NCBI GenBank assembly: GCA_964354655.1
Contig: CAYHAL010000005.1
Location: 1-60,942 of the forward strand
Length of the DNA: 60,942 nucleotides
Reading direction: 5' to 3'
Source: E44-bin46 sp964354655
GTDB taxonomy: Bacteria; Chloroflexota; Dehalococcoidia; Dehalococcoidales; E44-bin46
Positions 9,711 to 17,676 of the stretch are shown here, piece by piece. How positions within the stretch are numbered: the first letter of the stretch is position 1; each line of letters opens with the position of its first letter. Under the pieces are notes generated by a model that was given only the letters and a program-made list of their open reading frames with translations, made no database searches and was not told the origin of the DNA. The translations under genes and the position numbers were made by a program.

Positions 9711-10910
9711 TTACATTCCAGCTTTCTTACCTAAAAGCCCCACCACCTTGTCCAGTATCCTATCAGCTACCTCTCTTTTAGTTAGCAAGGGCAGGCTTTC
9801 TACTTTGCCATCTCGGTCAATCAGGGTTACTTTGTTGGTGTCGGTGCCGAAGCCGCTACTTGGGTCGGTAATATCATTAGCCACGATGAAGTCGAGCTGC
9901 TTACTCTGCAACTTCTTTTTGGCATTTTCTACTATATTCTCACTTTCGGCAGCGAAGCCGACCTTGAGGAAGTTGCCCTTTACTTCGGTCAAAATGTCTG
10001 GCGTCCTGATTAGCTCTAAGGTCAGGGTGGGGGTTTCTTTCTTAATTTTAGCCTTGGCTGTGGTTTTCGGCTGATAGTCGGCGACAGCCGCCGCCATAAT
10101 CAGGGCGTCAGCTTGGGCTACTGCCTTGGCTACTGCTGCCTTCATTTGAGTGGCGGTTGTAACTGAGATAACCTCCGTGCCTACCGGTTTGGGGAGGGAG
10201 GCGGGGGCGGTGATTAGCTTAACCTCAGCCCCTCTATCCCTAGCCGCTTCAGCTATGGCATAACCCATTTTACCCGAGGAGCGATTTCCAATGTGGCGAA
10301 CAGGGTCAATTGGTTCTTGGGTGCCACCGGCGGTAACTACAATGCGTTTACCGGCTAGGTCTCTGCATTGTTCTAATACTTTACCGATGGTGTCTATGAT
10401 TTTGGCGGTGTCAGCCAGACATCCCATGCCTACTTTACCTGAGGCAAGCCAGCCGTGCTCAGGACCAACGATGGTAAAACCTCTGGCTTTAAGCTTAGCT
10501 AGGTTTTCCTGGGTAACGGGGTTCTGGAACATATTGACATCCATGGCCGGGGCTAGAATGACCGGTGCTTTGGTAGCCAGCACGGTGCAGGTAAGCTCAT
10601 CATCAGCGATACCGGCAGCTAATTTGGCGATAACATTGGCGGTAGCTGGGGCAATAACCACTACATCAGCGGCTTCGGCTAGGGCTACATGCTCAATGCT
10701 GAACTCAGAGGCTAGCTCAAACATATCGGTTACCACCGGTCGGCCGGTGATGCTACGAAGGGTTAGCGGAGTTATGAACTTGGTCGCCGACTTGGTCATA
10801 ACTACCTCAACCTTGGCTCCAGCCTGGGTCAATTTGCTGGCAAGGTCAGCCGCTTTATAGGCGGCTATACTCCCGGTTATACCCAATACTATAGTCTTAT
10901 TAGCTAACAT
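9711..10910 (-). CDS. coaBC: bifunctional phosphopantothenoylcysteine decarboxylase/synthetase
   Basis: Couples cysteine to 4'-phosphopantothenate (CoaB) and decarboxylates the product (CoaC, flavin-dependent) in coenzyme A synthesis. 399 aa. N-terminal CoaC: GITGSIAAYKAADL, active-site His in FSIEHVALAEAAD, PAMDVNMF, and the Cys of GMGCLADTAK. C-terminal CoaB: VTAGGTQEPIDPVRHI, NRSSGKMG, AAAVADY. Seven nt downstream of coaX, so two CoA-pathway steps are co-transcribed. Confidence 0.97.
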   Translation of the reverse strand: MLANKTIVLGITGSIAAYKAADLASKLTQAGAKVEVVMTKSATKFITPLTLRSITGRPVVTDMFELASEFSIEHVALAEAADVVVIAPATANVIAKLAAGIADDELTCTVLATKAPVILAPAMDVNMFQNPVTQENLAKLKARGFTIVGPEHGWLASGKVGMGCLADTAKIIDTIGKVLEQCRDLAGKRIVVTAGGTQEPIDPVRHIGNRSSGKMGYAIAEAARDRGAEVKLITAPASLPKPVGTEVISVTTATQMKAAVAKAVAQADALIMAAAVADYQPKTTAKAKIKKETPTLTLELIRTPDILTEVKGNFLKVGFAAESENIVENAKKKLQSKQLDFIVANDITDPSSGFGTDTNKVTLIDRDGKVESLPLLTKREVADRILDKVVGLLGKKAGM

Positions 10911-10917
10911 AATGCTC

Positions 10918-11688
10918 CTACTCAGCTTTATTCATTAGATAGATGAGTCTCAGTCCAATCAATGTCAAGTTGGGGTTTACCACATCAATTACCGGTGTTT
11001 CTCTAGCTATGAGTTCCGCCCAGCCCCCGGTAGCCACCACCTTAGCTTTCTCGCCTAACTCCTGCTGGATGCGAGCCATTATACCTTCAACAAGTCCCAC
11101 ATAGCCGAAGACAATCCCTGATTGCATGGCGGCGATGGTGTTACTGCCGATAGCCCGTTTGGGGCAGACTAATTCCACCCGGGGTAACATTGCTGTCTGC
11201 GTAAATAGAGCCTCAGCCGCAGTATTTATACCCGGGGCAATAACCCCGCCGAGGTAATCACCTTCTTTGGATACCACATCAAAGGTAGTGGCTGTCCCCA
11301 TGTCAGTGATGATTGCCGGACCGCCATAGAGGTGATGGGCAGCCGCCGCATTCACGATGCGGTCAGCGCCAACCTCCCTGGGGTTGTCCACGCGGATGCG
11401 CACCCCGGTCTTGACCCCGGCGCCTACCACCAGTGGCGAGATGTGGAAGTATCGCCGCAGTAAGTCCTCACCGGTGGCTATCACTGGTGGGACGACGCTG
11501 CACAGGGCTGCCTCCTTGATAGCTGATGGATCTATACCTTGGTGGTGCAGCAGGTTGAGCAACAGGGCGGCATACTCATCTGCCATACGGTGAATATTAG
11601 TCGCCATATGCCAGGTAGCACAAAGCTCCTCGCCTTCAAAAACGCCGAAAGTGGTATCAGTATTTCCAATATCAATGGCTAATAACAT
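10918..11688 (-). CDS. coaX: type III pantothenate kinase
   Basis: Phosphorylates pantothenate, the first committed step of CoA synthesis. 256 aa. ASKHA-fold motifs: DIGNTDTTFGVF at the N-terminus, GADRIVNAAAA with the catalytic region, DMGTATTFDVV, and ATGGWAEL near the C-terminus. Type III kinases are not feedback-inhibited by CoA (known of the family). The stop lies 7 nt before the coaBC start. Confidence 0.96.
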   Translation of the reverse strand: MLLAIDIGNTDTTFGVFEGEELCATWHMATNIHRMADEYAALLLNLLHHQGIDPSAIKEAALCSVVPPVIATGEDLLRRYFHISPLVVGAGVKTGVRIRVDNPREVGADRIVNAAAAHHLYGGPAIITDMGTATTFDVVSKEGDYLGGVIAPGINTAAEALFTQTAMLPRVELVCPKRAIGSNTIAAMQSGIVFGYVGLVEGIMARIQQELGEKAKVVATGGWAELIARETPVIDVVNPNLTLIGLRLIYLMNKAE

Positions 11689-11697
11689 AGCTCTTAA

Positions 11698-13107
11698 TTA
11701 CTCCAGGTCAAAGACCTTGCCCGGATTCATAATATTGTTGGGGTCAAAAGCCCGCTTAACCCTTTTCATCAGCTCCAGTTTATCCTTATCTGTAGCAATA
11801 TCGAGGTAGCCTTTCTTGGCAAAGCCAAGACCGTGCTCTCCCGAGATTGTCCCACCTAATGATACTCCAACCTCATAGATTTTGGTAAGGATTTCTTTTA
11901 TCCTGTCCTCGGCTTTGTCTGTTTCCCGACTCATCATAGGGTGGAGGTGGACATTTCCATCCCCGGCATGTCCGTAGGCGACGAGAGGAATCTTGTATTC
12001 ACTGGCTATTCCCTTTGCCTTCTCCACAAACTCAGCTATCCTACTGCGGGGGACAACCACATCAGCTATATCTGGCATGCCAAAATGCTGGATGACGTGG
12101 TAGAACTTCTCTCTGGCCTCCAGAAGCTTTCTCTTAGCCCTCTCACTACCAGGGACAAAAACATCTATAGCACCGTGATTCAGGCAGGCTTCGCCGATTT
12201 GACTGGAGAGCTGGTGAATCTCGTCTTCACTATCCGCCTCTATAATTATCATGAGAAAGGCCTCGTAGTCGTGTAGCGGGATTTCCTTACCTGTATATTG
12301 CTCAACCATATTGATGATGTCCTTCTCCATAAACTCTATACCCACAGGGAGTATCCTCGCCTTAAGTATATCAGGGACAGACTCAATAGCATCGTGAAGA
12401 CTATTAAACGGGATAAAAAGTACTTCCCTTTTTCTCGGAGGTGGAATAAGCCTCAGCATGACCTTGGTTACCACTGCCAGGGTTCCTTCCGAACCAATGA
12501 TTAGCTGGGTCAGGTCGTAGCCAGTGGAACATTTAACAAACTTGCCTCCGGTTTGTATTGTTTCCCCGGTAGGTAGCACCGCTTCCAACCCTAGGACGAA
12601 GTGCCTAGTTACTCCATATTTCACCGCTTTCATCCCGCCGGCATTGGTGGCTACATTTCCGCCTATGGTAGCGCTCATCTCACCAGAGTACAGCGGGTAG
12701 TAAAGTCCATGCTCTTCCACAGCCGGATAAAGGTCAGAAAGAGTAACCCCTGGCTCAACGGTAGCCACAAAGTTATCCTCGTCTATCTCTAGGATTCGGT
12801 TCATCCGTTCCAAAGACAGGACAATCCCTCCATAAATGGGCACAGCACCCCCAGAAAGACCAGTCCCCCCACCCCGAGGGGTGACTGGGATATTTTTCTC
12901 ATTAGCCAGCTTTAGTATCTTAGCCACTGAGTCAGCGTTTTCAGGTTTGACTACTACTGCGGGAAGAACCGGCTTTAGCTTGGGCGTCTCATCACGAGCA
13001 TAATTCTCCCGCTCGTCGCCAGTCACGATATTCTTATTACCAACTATTTCAGTCAGTGAGGTGAGAATGTCATCGGTTACTTTACCATAGCCACTTGAAG
13101 CTACCAT
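11698..13107 (-). CDS. FAD-binding oxidase, glycolate oxidase GlcD / D-lactate dehydrogenase type
   Basis: 469 aa. N-terminal PCMH FAD domain with TPRGGGTGLSGGAVP (about residues 77-91) and GEMSATIGGNVATNAGGMK; C-terminal FAD-oxidase domain with YGHAGDGNVHLHP and SGEHGLGFAKKGYL. Oxidises a 2-hydroxyacid such as glycolate or D-lactate and passes electrons on. No GlcE/GlcF or Fe-S partner is adjacent, so the substrate and electron acceptor cannot be read from context. Nine nt upstream of coaX. Confidence 0.9.
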   Translation of the reverse strand: MVASSGYGKVTDDILTSLTEIVGNKNIVTGDERENYARDETPKLKPVLPAVVVKPENADSVAKILKLANEKNIPVTPRGGGTGLSGGAVPIYGGIVLSLERMNRILEIDEDNFVATVEPGVTLSDLYPAVEEHGLYYPLYSGEMSATIGGNVATNAGGMKAVKYGVTRHFVLGLEAVLPTGETIQTGGKFVKCSTGYDLTQLIIGSEGTLAVVTKVMLRLIPPPRKREVLFIPFNSLHDAIESVPDILKARILPVGIEFMEKDIINMVEQYTGKEIPLHDYEAFLMIIIEADSEDEIHQLSSQIGEACLNHGAIDVFVPGSERAKRKLLEAREKFYHVIQHFGMPDIADVVVPRSRIAEFVEKAKGIASEYKIPLVAYGHAGDGNVHLHPMMSRETDKAEDRIKEILTKIYEVGVSLGGTISGEHGLGFAKKGYLDIATDKDKLELMKRVKRAFDPNNIMNPGKVFDLE

Positions 13108-13111
13108 CTGA

Positions 13112-13600
13112 CTATTCTCCTAACGTCCATTTCCTCAGCTTTTCGGTCATCCTCTGCCAGTGTGTGCCTCTCCAGTAGATTCGGTGGCAGCTAGGGCACT
13201 CCATATACTGGTTTTGGGTTTGGAAAACATACGGCGGCACTAGGTCTTTCACTTCCTGTTTGCTCTTTTCCACTAGGGGCTGATTGCATTCCAGACAGAT
13301 AGTAAATGGCTTAAACCGACGGTCTAGGTGCAGGCTGTCTATTACCTGATGCATTTGTCGCTCAGGTTCATCACCTTGGATGAAGATGGCTTTGAGCCGT
13401 TCACTGGTTACCACCCGTCTTTTCATAATCTGAGTATCTCTGGTTAATATTACCCTTTCCTCAGCCAGAGCAATAGCTACCATGCGGGAATCATTGCTGC
13501 CATTAAAGAACAGGGCATCATATCCCATTATTCTCAGCCACTTGGCTAGCTTGCCAACATTGTTGTCGACGATAAATTTCAGACTGTCTATTGGTCTCAA
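13112..13600 (-). CDS. Mut7-C RNase domain protein with zinc ribbon
   Basis: 162 aa. N-terminal PIN-related Mut7-C domain: FIVDNNVGKLAKWLRIMGYD, then SNDSRMVAIA and VILTRDTQIMKRR, the conserved acidic pattern of the family. C-terminal zinc ribbon: CLECNQPL and CPSCHRIYWRGTHW. Predicted endoribonuclease; targets are unknown. Stop is 4 nt before the FAD oxidase start, an arrangement typical of an operon. Confidence 0.87.
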   Translation of the reverse strand: MRPIDSLKFIVDNNVGKLAKWLRIMGYDALFFNGSNDSRMVAIALAEERVILTRDTQIMKRRVVTSERLKAIFIQGDEPERQMHQVIDSLHLDRRFKPFTICLECNQPLVEKSKQEVKDLVPPYVFQTQNQYMECPSCHRIYWRGTHWQRMTEKLRKWTLGE

Positions 13601-13645
13601 CCCTTCCGATTCCCCTTATAGCCTTCTATTTGTCAGTGGGTTATT

Positions 13646-14416
13646 TTATATCTGAAGTTGCATCCCCTCATGGGCAAGATTAATTGGGTTATTTAGGTCT
13701 TTGGCGACTACGGCTATTTCAGCCTCTATCTCCTTCTCTACATTAGGGCTCATATGAACCGTGACTACCTGGGGCAGGTAACCCTTAAGCTGGCGAAAGG
13801 TAATTAGCTCCTGTTTGAGTAGATTGGGAGTAAGATGCCCCGACTGTTTGGCAAACTCCTCGTATCTATTTGATGCTGTAACTTCAACAATGAGTAGCTG
13901 GGGTGATACATACTTCCAGCAGTCGGCTAAAGTTGGGCCGGTATCTCCAGTATAAAACATTGCCTTGCCCTCTGGGGAGGTAACCTGATAGCCGATGGTT
14001 GGGACAGAGTGATTTACTTCGGTGGCTAGGATACTATAGCCTTCAATGTGCTCAATCCGGTATGGTTGTATTATGGTGAACTTAATTGTTGGATTCTGCT
14101 CCGGCCGTTCTAGGAAATTGGGGTAAAGCTTGTCATTTAGTAAGTGGGTGGTAAGAGCATCATATACCGATTGTGTAGAGTAGATATTGATGGTAGCGTA
14201 GTGAAGGAGAAGGTTCATGCCTAGGGCTGGGATATCTCTGATATGGTCGTAGTGGTAGTGGGTGAGCAGTATGGCTTTGAGTTTTTGTTGTGCCTGGAAG
14301 GATAAACTGGAGGTAAGCCCGCCGGCATCTATCGCCAGAACATTATCAATTAGTAGGCAGGTGTACTTTGAGCTTTGTGATTCACAATTATGGGCACCCA
14401 GGACTTGAATGTTCAT
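13646..14416 (-). CDS. MBL-fold metal-dependent hydrolase
   Basis: 256 aa. Metallo-beta-lactamase fold with LLTHYHYDHIRD (HxHxDH-like, with Tyr replacing one spacer residue), YTGDTGPT supplying the bridging Asp, and a C-terminal TVHMSP histidine. Overall organisation resembles class II cAMP phosphodiesterase and RNase Z-like proteins. Substrate unknown. Two nt separate it from corA, which precedes it. Confidence 0.8.
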   Translation of the reverse strand: MNIQVLGAHNCESQSSKYTCLLIDNVLAIDAGGLTSSLSFQAQQKLKAILLTHYHYDHIRDIPALGMNLLLHYATINIYSTQSVYDALTTHLLNDKLYPNFLERPEQNPTIKFTIIQPYRIEHIEGYSILATEVNHSVPTIGYQVTSPEGKAMFYTGDTGPTLADCWKYVSPQLLIVEVTASNRYEEFAKQSGHLTPNLLKQELITFRQLKGYLPQVVTVHMSPNVEKEIEAEIAVVAKDLNNPINLAHEGMQLQI

Positions 14417-14418
14417 TA

Positions 14419-15390
14419 TTAAATCCAGCCCTTGCGACGGAAGAAGTAGAGCATGGCTCCCGTTATAGACAGCATTATTGCTATCACAATAAATACAGTA
14501 ATGTGACTGCCCCCGGGAGCCTCCCAGCTCCCGACGATGGGGATATTCATTCCATAGAAGCTGACAACAACTGTTAGCACGGTGCCGATGGTAGTTAGGA
14601 TGGTCAGGATGCGGAGGACCTCGTTAATACGGTTTGAAGCTAGCGAATCACGGGTAGCACTTAGCCCTTCGAGCACCTCTTTATACTCGTCTAAGCCATC
14701 CCAAATCTTGTCTAGGTGGTCAACCAAATCTCCGAAGTAAGCAGCCATGTCCATTTTGGTAAAGCGGCGGACTTTAGGTTCTAGACTGCCAATAACTGCT
14801 CTAATTGGCCAGATGACGCGGCGAAAGGCAATAACCTCACGCCGAAGTATAGAGATGTCTCTTACTGTGCCTGGCCTTCTCTCTGCGAACATAACATCTT
14901 CAACCCCCTCAATTTTGTCACCGATTTTGTTTAATATCGGCAGGCAATAGTCAACTAATCTATCAACTATGCGGTAGAGTAGGTAAGTAGAGCCTTGGCT
15001 GAAGTTCTCTTGTCGTGACTCTTCGTCAGACTGACATAATTTAAAGAATTTAGCTAATGTCTTGAGGTTACCTGTGTAGTCAACTGTCACTACATAGTTT
15101 TCACCTATAAAAATATCCAGCTCACTGGAAATTATCGCTTGTTCCTCCCTATTCCAAAACGGGAAGTGGAGAACAATAAAAAGGTGGTCTTTATATTCAT
15201 CAATTTTAGGTCGCGTTAGCCGGCTTAAAAGGTCATCAAGATTAAGCGGGTGGAATGGGAAATGCTGAGCTAGATACTCGGTCTCCTTTCTTGTCGGGCT
15301 ATCGATATTTACCCAGGTTAGGTCACCCCAGGTAAGGGACTCCAGATTTAGTCGTTCTTCTTTTTTGACCTCAGGAGTAGCCATTGGCAA
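14419..15390 (-). CDS. corA: CorA-family magnesium/cobalt transporter
   Basis: 323 aa. Large cytoplasmic N-terminal funnel rich in charged residues, then two C-terminal membrane helices with the family signature YGMNIP between them (about residue 288). C-terminal RRK tail. Imports Mg2+ and sometimes Co2+ or Ni2+; cobalt would suit a corrinoid-dependent cell, but CorA sequence alone does not tell. First gene of the minus-strand run that ends with the MBL gene. Confidence 0.93.
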   Translation of the reverse strand: MPMATPEVKKEERLNLESLTWGDLTWVNIDSPTRKETEYLAQHFPFHPLNLDDLLSRLTRPKIDEYKDHLFIVLHFPFWNREEQAIISSELDIFIGENYVVTVDYTGNLKTLAKFFKLCQSDEESRQENFSQGSTYLLYRIVDRLVDYCLPILNKIGDKIEGVEDVMFAERRPGTVRDISILRREVIAFRRVIWPIRAVIGSLEPKVRRFTKMDMAAYFGDLVDHLDKIWDGLDEYKEVLEGLSATRDSLASNRINEVLRILTILTTIGTVLTVVVSFYGMNIPIVGSWEAPGGSHITVFIVIAIMLSITGAMLYFFRRKGWI

Positions 15391-15495
15391 ATTCCCCTTT
15401 CAACATAATTAAACTATTTTAGCACAATTTTTGCTAGGTAGCACCAAACCTGATATACTAAAAAGGCATTTTTACGTTAAATTGGTTTGGTTTAG

Positions 15496-15669
15496 ATGGA
15501 GTCTACGAAGCCCCCTTGGAGACGCAGGATTAGCCTTAGAGTTAAGAAGGCGCTGGGAATGAATATTTTCCTGTGTGATAGCTGTAAATGGGACTGGCGT
15601 GGGGCGTGTCATAACTCTGACCGTCCCAATGCTACCTGGTGCCCTGACTACAAAAAGCGAGGAAGTTAG
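15496..15669 (+). CDS. 57-aa cysteine-rich microprotein
   Basis: ATG 15496 sits directly after an in-frame TAG, so the start is fixed. The N-terminal third is basic (PWRRRISLRVKKALG); then FLCDSCKWDWRGACHNSDRP and TWCPDYKKRGS give four cysteines (CxxC, C, C) plus one His, a likely small metal-binding knuckle. No clear Shine-Dalgarno. Unknown function. Confidence 0.55.
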   Translation: MESTKPPWRRRISLRVKKALGMNIFLCDSCKWDWRGACHNSDRPNATWCPDYKKRGS

Positions 15670-15671
15670 TA

Positions 15672-15752
15672 TTACTTCCTCTCTATAATTATCGCCATTC
15701 CCTGCCCACCACCAATACACAGTGTTGCCAGACCGAATTGGAAGTTTTTGCT
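15672..15752 (-). pseudogene. remnant of a thiolase (acetyl-CoA acetyltransferase) 3' end
   Basis: Minus-strand frame from a TAG at 15753 to TAA at 15672 reads FQFGLATLCIGGGQGMAII, the conserved thiolase C-terminus with its catalytic Cys (CxG) loop, ending in ERK and a stop. Nothing thiolase-like precedes it, so only about 26 codons survive. The microprotein at 15496-15669 abuts it. Confidence 0.7.
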
Positions 15753-15824
15753 CTAAAGCTCTATTGCGAATTCTAACAACTGGCTATACTACCGTCAAGG
15801 TGAAACGGAAGGTCTATAGAAGAC

Positions 15825-15854
15825 TTGACACCCGTGTTATCGGTGTGATATTCT
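15825..15854 (+). promoter_or_regulatory. putative sigma-70 promoter of the tup leader
   Basis: TTGACA (15825-15830), 18-nt spacer, TATTCT (15849-15854). It lies about 30 nt before the riboswitch, as expected for its transcription start. The same TTGACA-N18 layout recurs at 18814, 23562 and 23605. Confidence 0.55.
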
Positions 15855-15879
15855 CATAGCCAAGCGCATAAATTAAAAA

Positions 15880-15980
15880 TTACTCTCCGAGCCTATTCTC
15901 CTAAAGGTATGCCTATGGAGATTGGCCGGTAGGGTATCACTGGAAACGGTGATGCCTCCCGTGTTTGGAAAGGAGAGCTC
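15880..15980 (+). ncRNA. Moco-type riboswitch (molybdenum/tungsten cofactor RNA)
   Basis: Matches the Moco RNA motif by eye. P1 CTCTCC (15883-15888) pairs with GGAGAG (15972-15977). Other conserved parts are GAGCC; a P3-like arm CTCC..AGG/CCT..GGAG (15898-15920); GGCCGGTAGGG; a GAAA-tetraloop hairpin ATCACTG/CGGTGAT (15936-15953); GCCTCCCG; and GGAAAGGAGAG. The P3 arm is present, which in the literature separates Moco-type from the P3-less tungsten-cofactor (Tuco) variants. It precedes tungstate transport genes, so it should shut transport down when the pterin cofactor is abundant. Confidence 0.88.
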
Positions 15981-16040
15981 ATGCCAGTACTTGTATCAGT
16001 TAGAGCACCTCCTTCCGAGGTGCTTTCCCATTTTATTTAG
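15981..16040 (+). CDS. 19-codon leader ORF overlapping the tup terminator
   Basis: ATG 15981 encodes MPVLVSVRAPPSEVLSHFI and stops at 16040. Its Shine-Dalgarno GGAGAG is the 3' strand of riboswitch P1, with 5 nt spacing from GGAG. The ORF covers the whole terminator hairpin at 16004-16024. Translation of the leader would prevent the terminator from folding. No protein-level evidence. Confidence 0.45.
   Translation: MPVLVSVRAPPSEVLSHFI
16004..16038 (+). terminator. intrinsic terminator/attenuator before tupA
   Basis: AGCACCTC (16004-16011) pairs perfectly with GAGGTGCT (16017-16024) around a 5-nt loop, followed by TTTCCCATTTTATTT. Placed between riboswitch and tupA, it is the likely expression platform. 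Confidence 0.8.
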
Positions 16041-16074
16041 GCGTATCTTTTAGTAGTAAATTGAGAGGTGAAAG

Positions 16075-16959
16075 TTGAGAAAAATAGGTCTTTATTTATT
16101 AACTATATCGGCGCTTTTAAGCATGCTGGCGACTGGTATAGGCTGCGCTACGAAGGGGGCAGCAGAGCCGCTCACACCGCAAGAGAGGCTACGTGTGGCG
16201 ACTACTACTAGCCTTTACGACACTGGTCTATGGGGATATCTTGAGCCAATGTTTGAAGAGAAGTATGGTGTTGAGCTTGACGTCCTCTATACCGGAAGCG
16301 GCATTGCCTTTGAATATGGCAAAAGGGGGGATGTGGATGTCATCACCATTCATGACAAGCCTAACGAGTTGCAGTTCATTGCCGACGGGTATGGGGTAGA
16401 GCGGGTTCCTTTTGCCTATAACTACTTCCTCATTGTGGGGCCCGAAAGTGACCCGGCAGGCATTAAAGATATGACACCGGAAGACGCCTTCAAGAAGCTT
16501 GCCGAGATGGGAAGTGCCCCTTTCATCTCCCGTGGTGATGATTCAGGCACTCATAGCAAAGAGAAGGCAATCTGGAAGAGTGCCGGCTTTGATTACGAGG
16601 CGATCCGTCAGGCAGGAGCCTGGTATGTAGAGACCGGCAAGGGCATGGGCCCCACCCTGCTCCATGCCAACGAGAAGCAGGGCTATACTCTGGTTGATAT
16701 GGGAACCTTCTTTGCCTACAAGAGCAAGGTAAATCTGGTGCCTATAGTGGATAAGGGTAGCATCATGCTTAATGTCTACTCGGTGATTGCGGTTAACCCC
16801 GAGAAGGTTACCGGCGTCAGGCTGAATTCAGAAATGGCGGCTAATATGCTGGGCTTTCTGACCTCGCCCGAAATCCAGAAGCTGATCGGTGAGTATGGGG
16901 TTAAGGAGTATGGTCTGCAGCTGTTCACCCCGTGTGCCGGGGCTGAGCCTCAGCCTTAA
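16075..16959 (+). CDS. tupA: tungstate ABC transporter, substrate-binding lipoprotein
   Basis: Captures tungstate outside the membrane. 294 aa from TTG 16075, with GAGAGGTG upstream. Lipoprotein signal: hydrophobic segment then TGIGC, lipidated Cys at residue 24. Binding-domain signature ATTTSLYDTGLWGYL and FISRGDDSGTHSKE is typical of TupA, which recognises tungstate through TTTS and R/D/S residues. Followed by tupB and tupC. Confidence 0.93.
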   Translation: MRKIGLYLLTISALLSMLATGIGCATKGAAEPLTPQERLRVATTTSLYDTGLWGYLEPMFEEKYGVELDVLYTGSGIAFEYGKRGDVDVITIHDKPNELQFIADGYGVERVPFAYNYFLIVGPESDPAGIKDMTPEDAFKKLAEMGSAPFISRGDDSGTHSKEKAIWKSAGFDYEAIRQAGAWYVETGKGMGPTLLHANEKQGYTLVDMGTFFAYKSKVNLVPIVDKGSIMLNVYSVIAVNPEKVTGVRLNSEMAANMLGFLTSPEIQKLIGEYGVKEYGLQLFTPCAGAEPQP

Positions 16960-16980
16960 GAGTCTATGGGGTAAAGTACT

Positions 16981-17667
16981 TTGGAAGCGTTTATAGAGGG
17001 GCTGATTAAAGCCCTACACCTTATTGCCTCACTTGACCCAGAGGTGGTGGAGATAACCAGGAGGTCGTTGGCAATCTCATCGACCTCCTGTAGTCTCACC
17101 ACTGTGTTTGCCATACCTTTGGGTAGCTTGATTCACTTTGCCCACTTTCCGGGGAAAAGGGCTCTTATCAGTGTCATCCAAACCCTCTTCAGTCTGCCCA
17201 CTGTGGTCGTTGGTCTCCTCGTCTTCATCATCTTTTCTCGAGCCGGGCCGCTGGGTGGCTTACACCTTCTGTTTACGCCGACAGTGATGGTTATCGGTCA
17301 GGTCATTCTAATTATGCCGCTGATGCTGGGCCTGGTTATCTCGGCGCTGAGCGGTGTTGATAAAGCAGTTCCGGAAACCGCAGTTTCCCTCGGTGCGAGC
17401 CGGCTTCAGATGGGACTTATCACCCTCAGAGAGGCAAAGTATGCGGTGCTGACGGCGGTAATCATGGGGTTCGGTCGGGCTTTCTCAGAGGTCGGCTTGG
17501 CCATGATGGCCGGCGGCAACATCAGGGGGTTCACCCGAACCCTGACTACGGCTATCTCGCTTGAGACATCAAAGGGTGATATTGAGCTGTCACTAGCCCT
17601 GGGGATAATACTCCTCTTGATAGCACTGGCAATAAATATAACCGTGAACAGGCTTCAGCATAGATAA
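16981..17667 (+). CDS. tupB: tungstate ABC transporter, permease
   Basis: 228 aa membrane permease with five to six hydrophobic segments. The EAA loop appears as ETAVSLGASRLQMGLITLREAKYAV, contacting the ATPase. Start TTG 16981, 21 nt after tupA. Near the end an ELSLALGIILLLIALAIN helix closes the domain. Confidence 0.92.
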   Translation: MEAFIEGLIKALHLIASLDPEVVEITRRSLAISSTSCSLTTVFAIPLGSLIHFAHFPGKRALISVIQTLFSLPTVVVGLLVFIIFSRAGPLGGLHLLFTPTVMVIGQVILIMPLMLGLVISALSGVDKAVPETAVSLGASRLQMGLITLREAKYAVLTAVIMGFGRAFSEVGLAMMAGGNIRGFTRTLTTAISLETSKGDIELSLALGIILLLIALAINITVNRLQHR

Positions 17668-17676
17668 GGAGATGGG

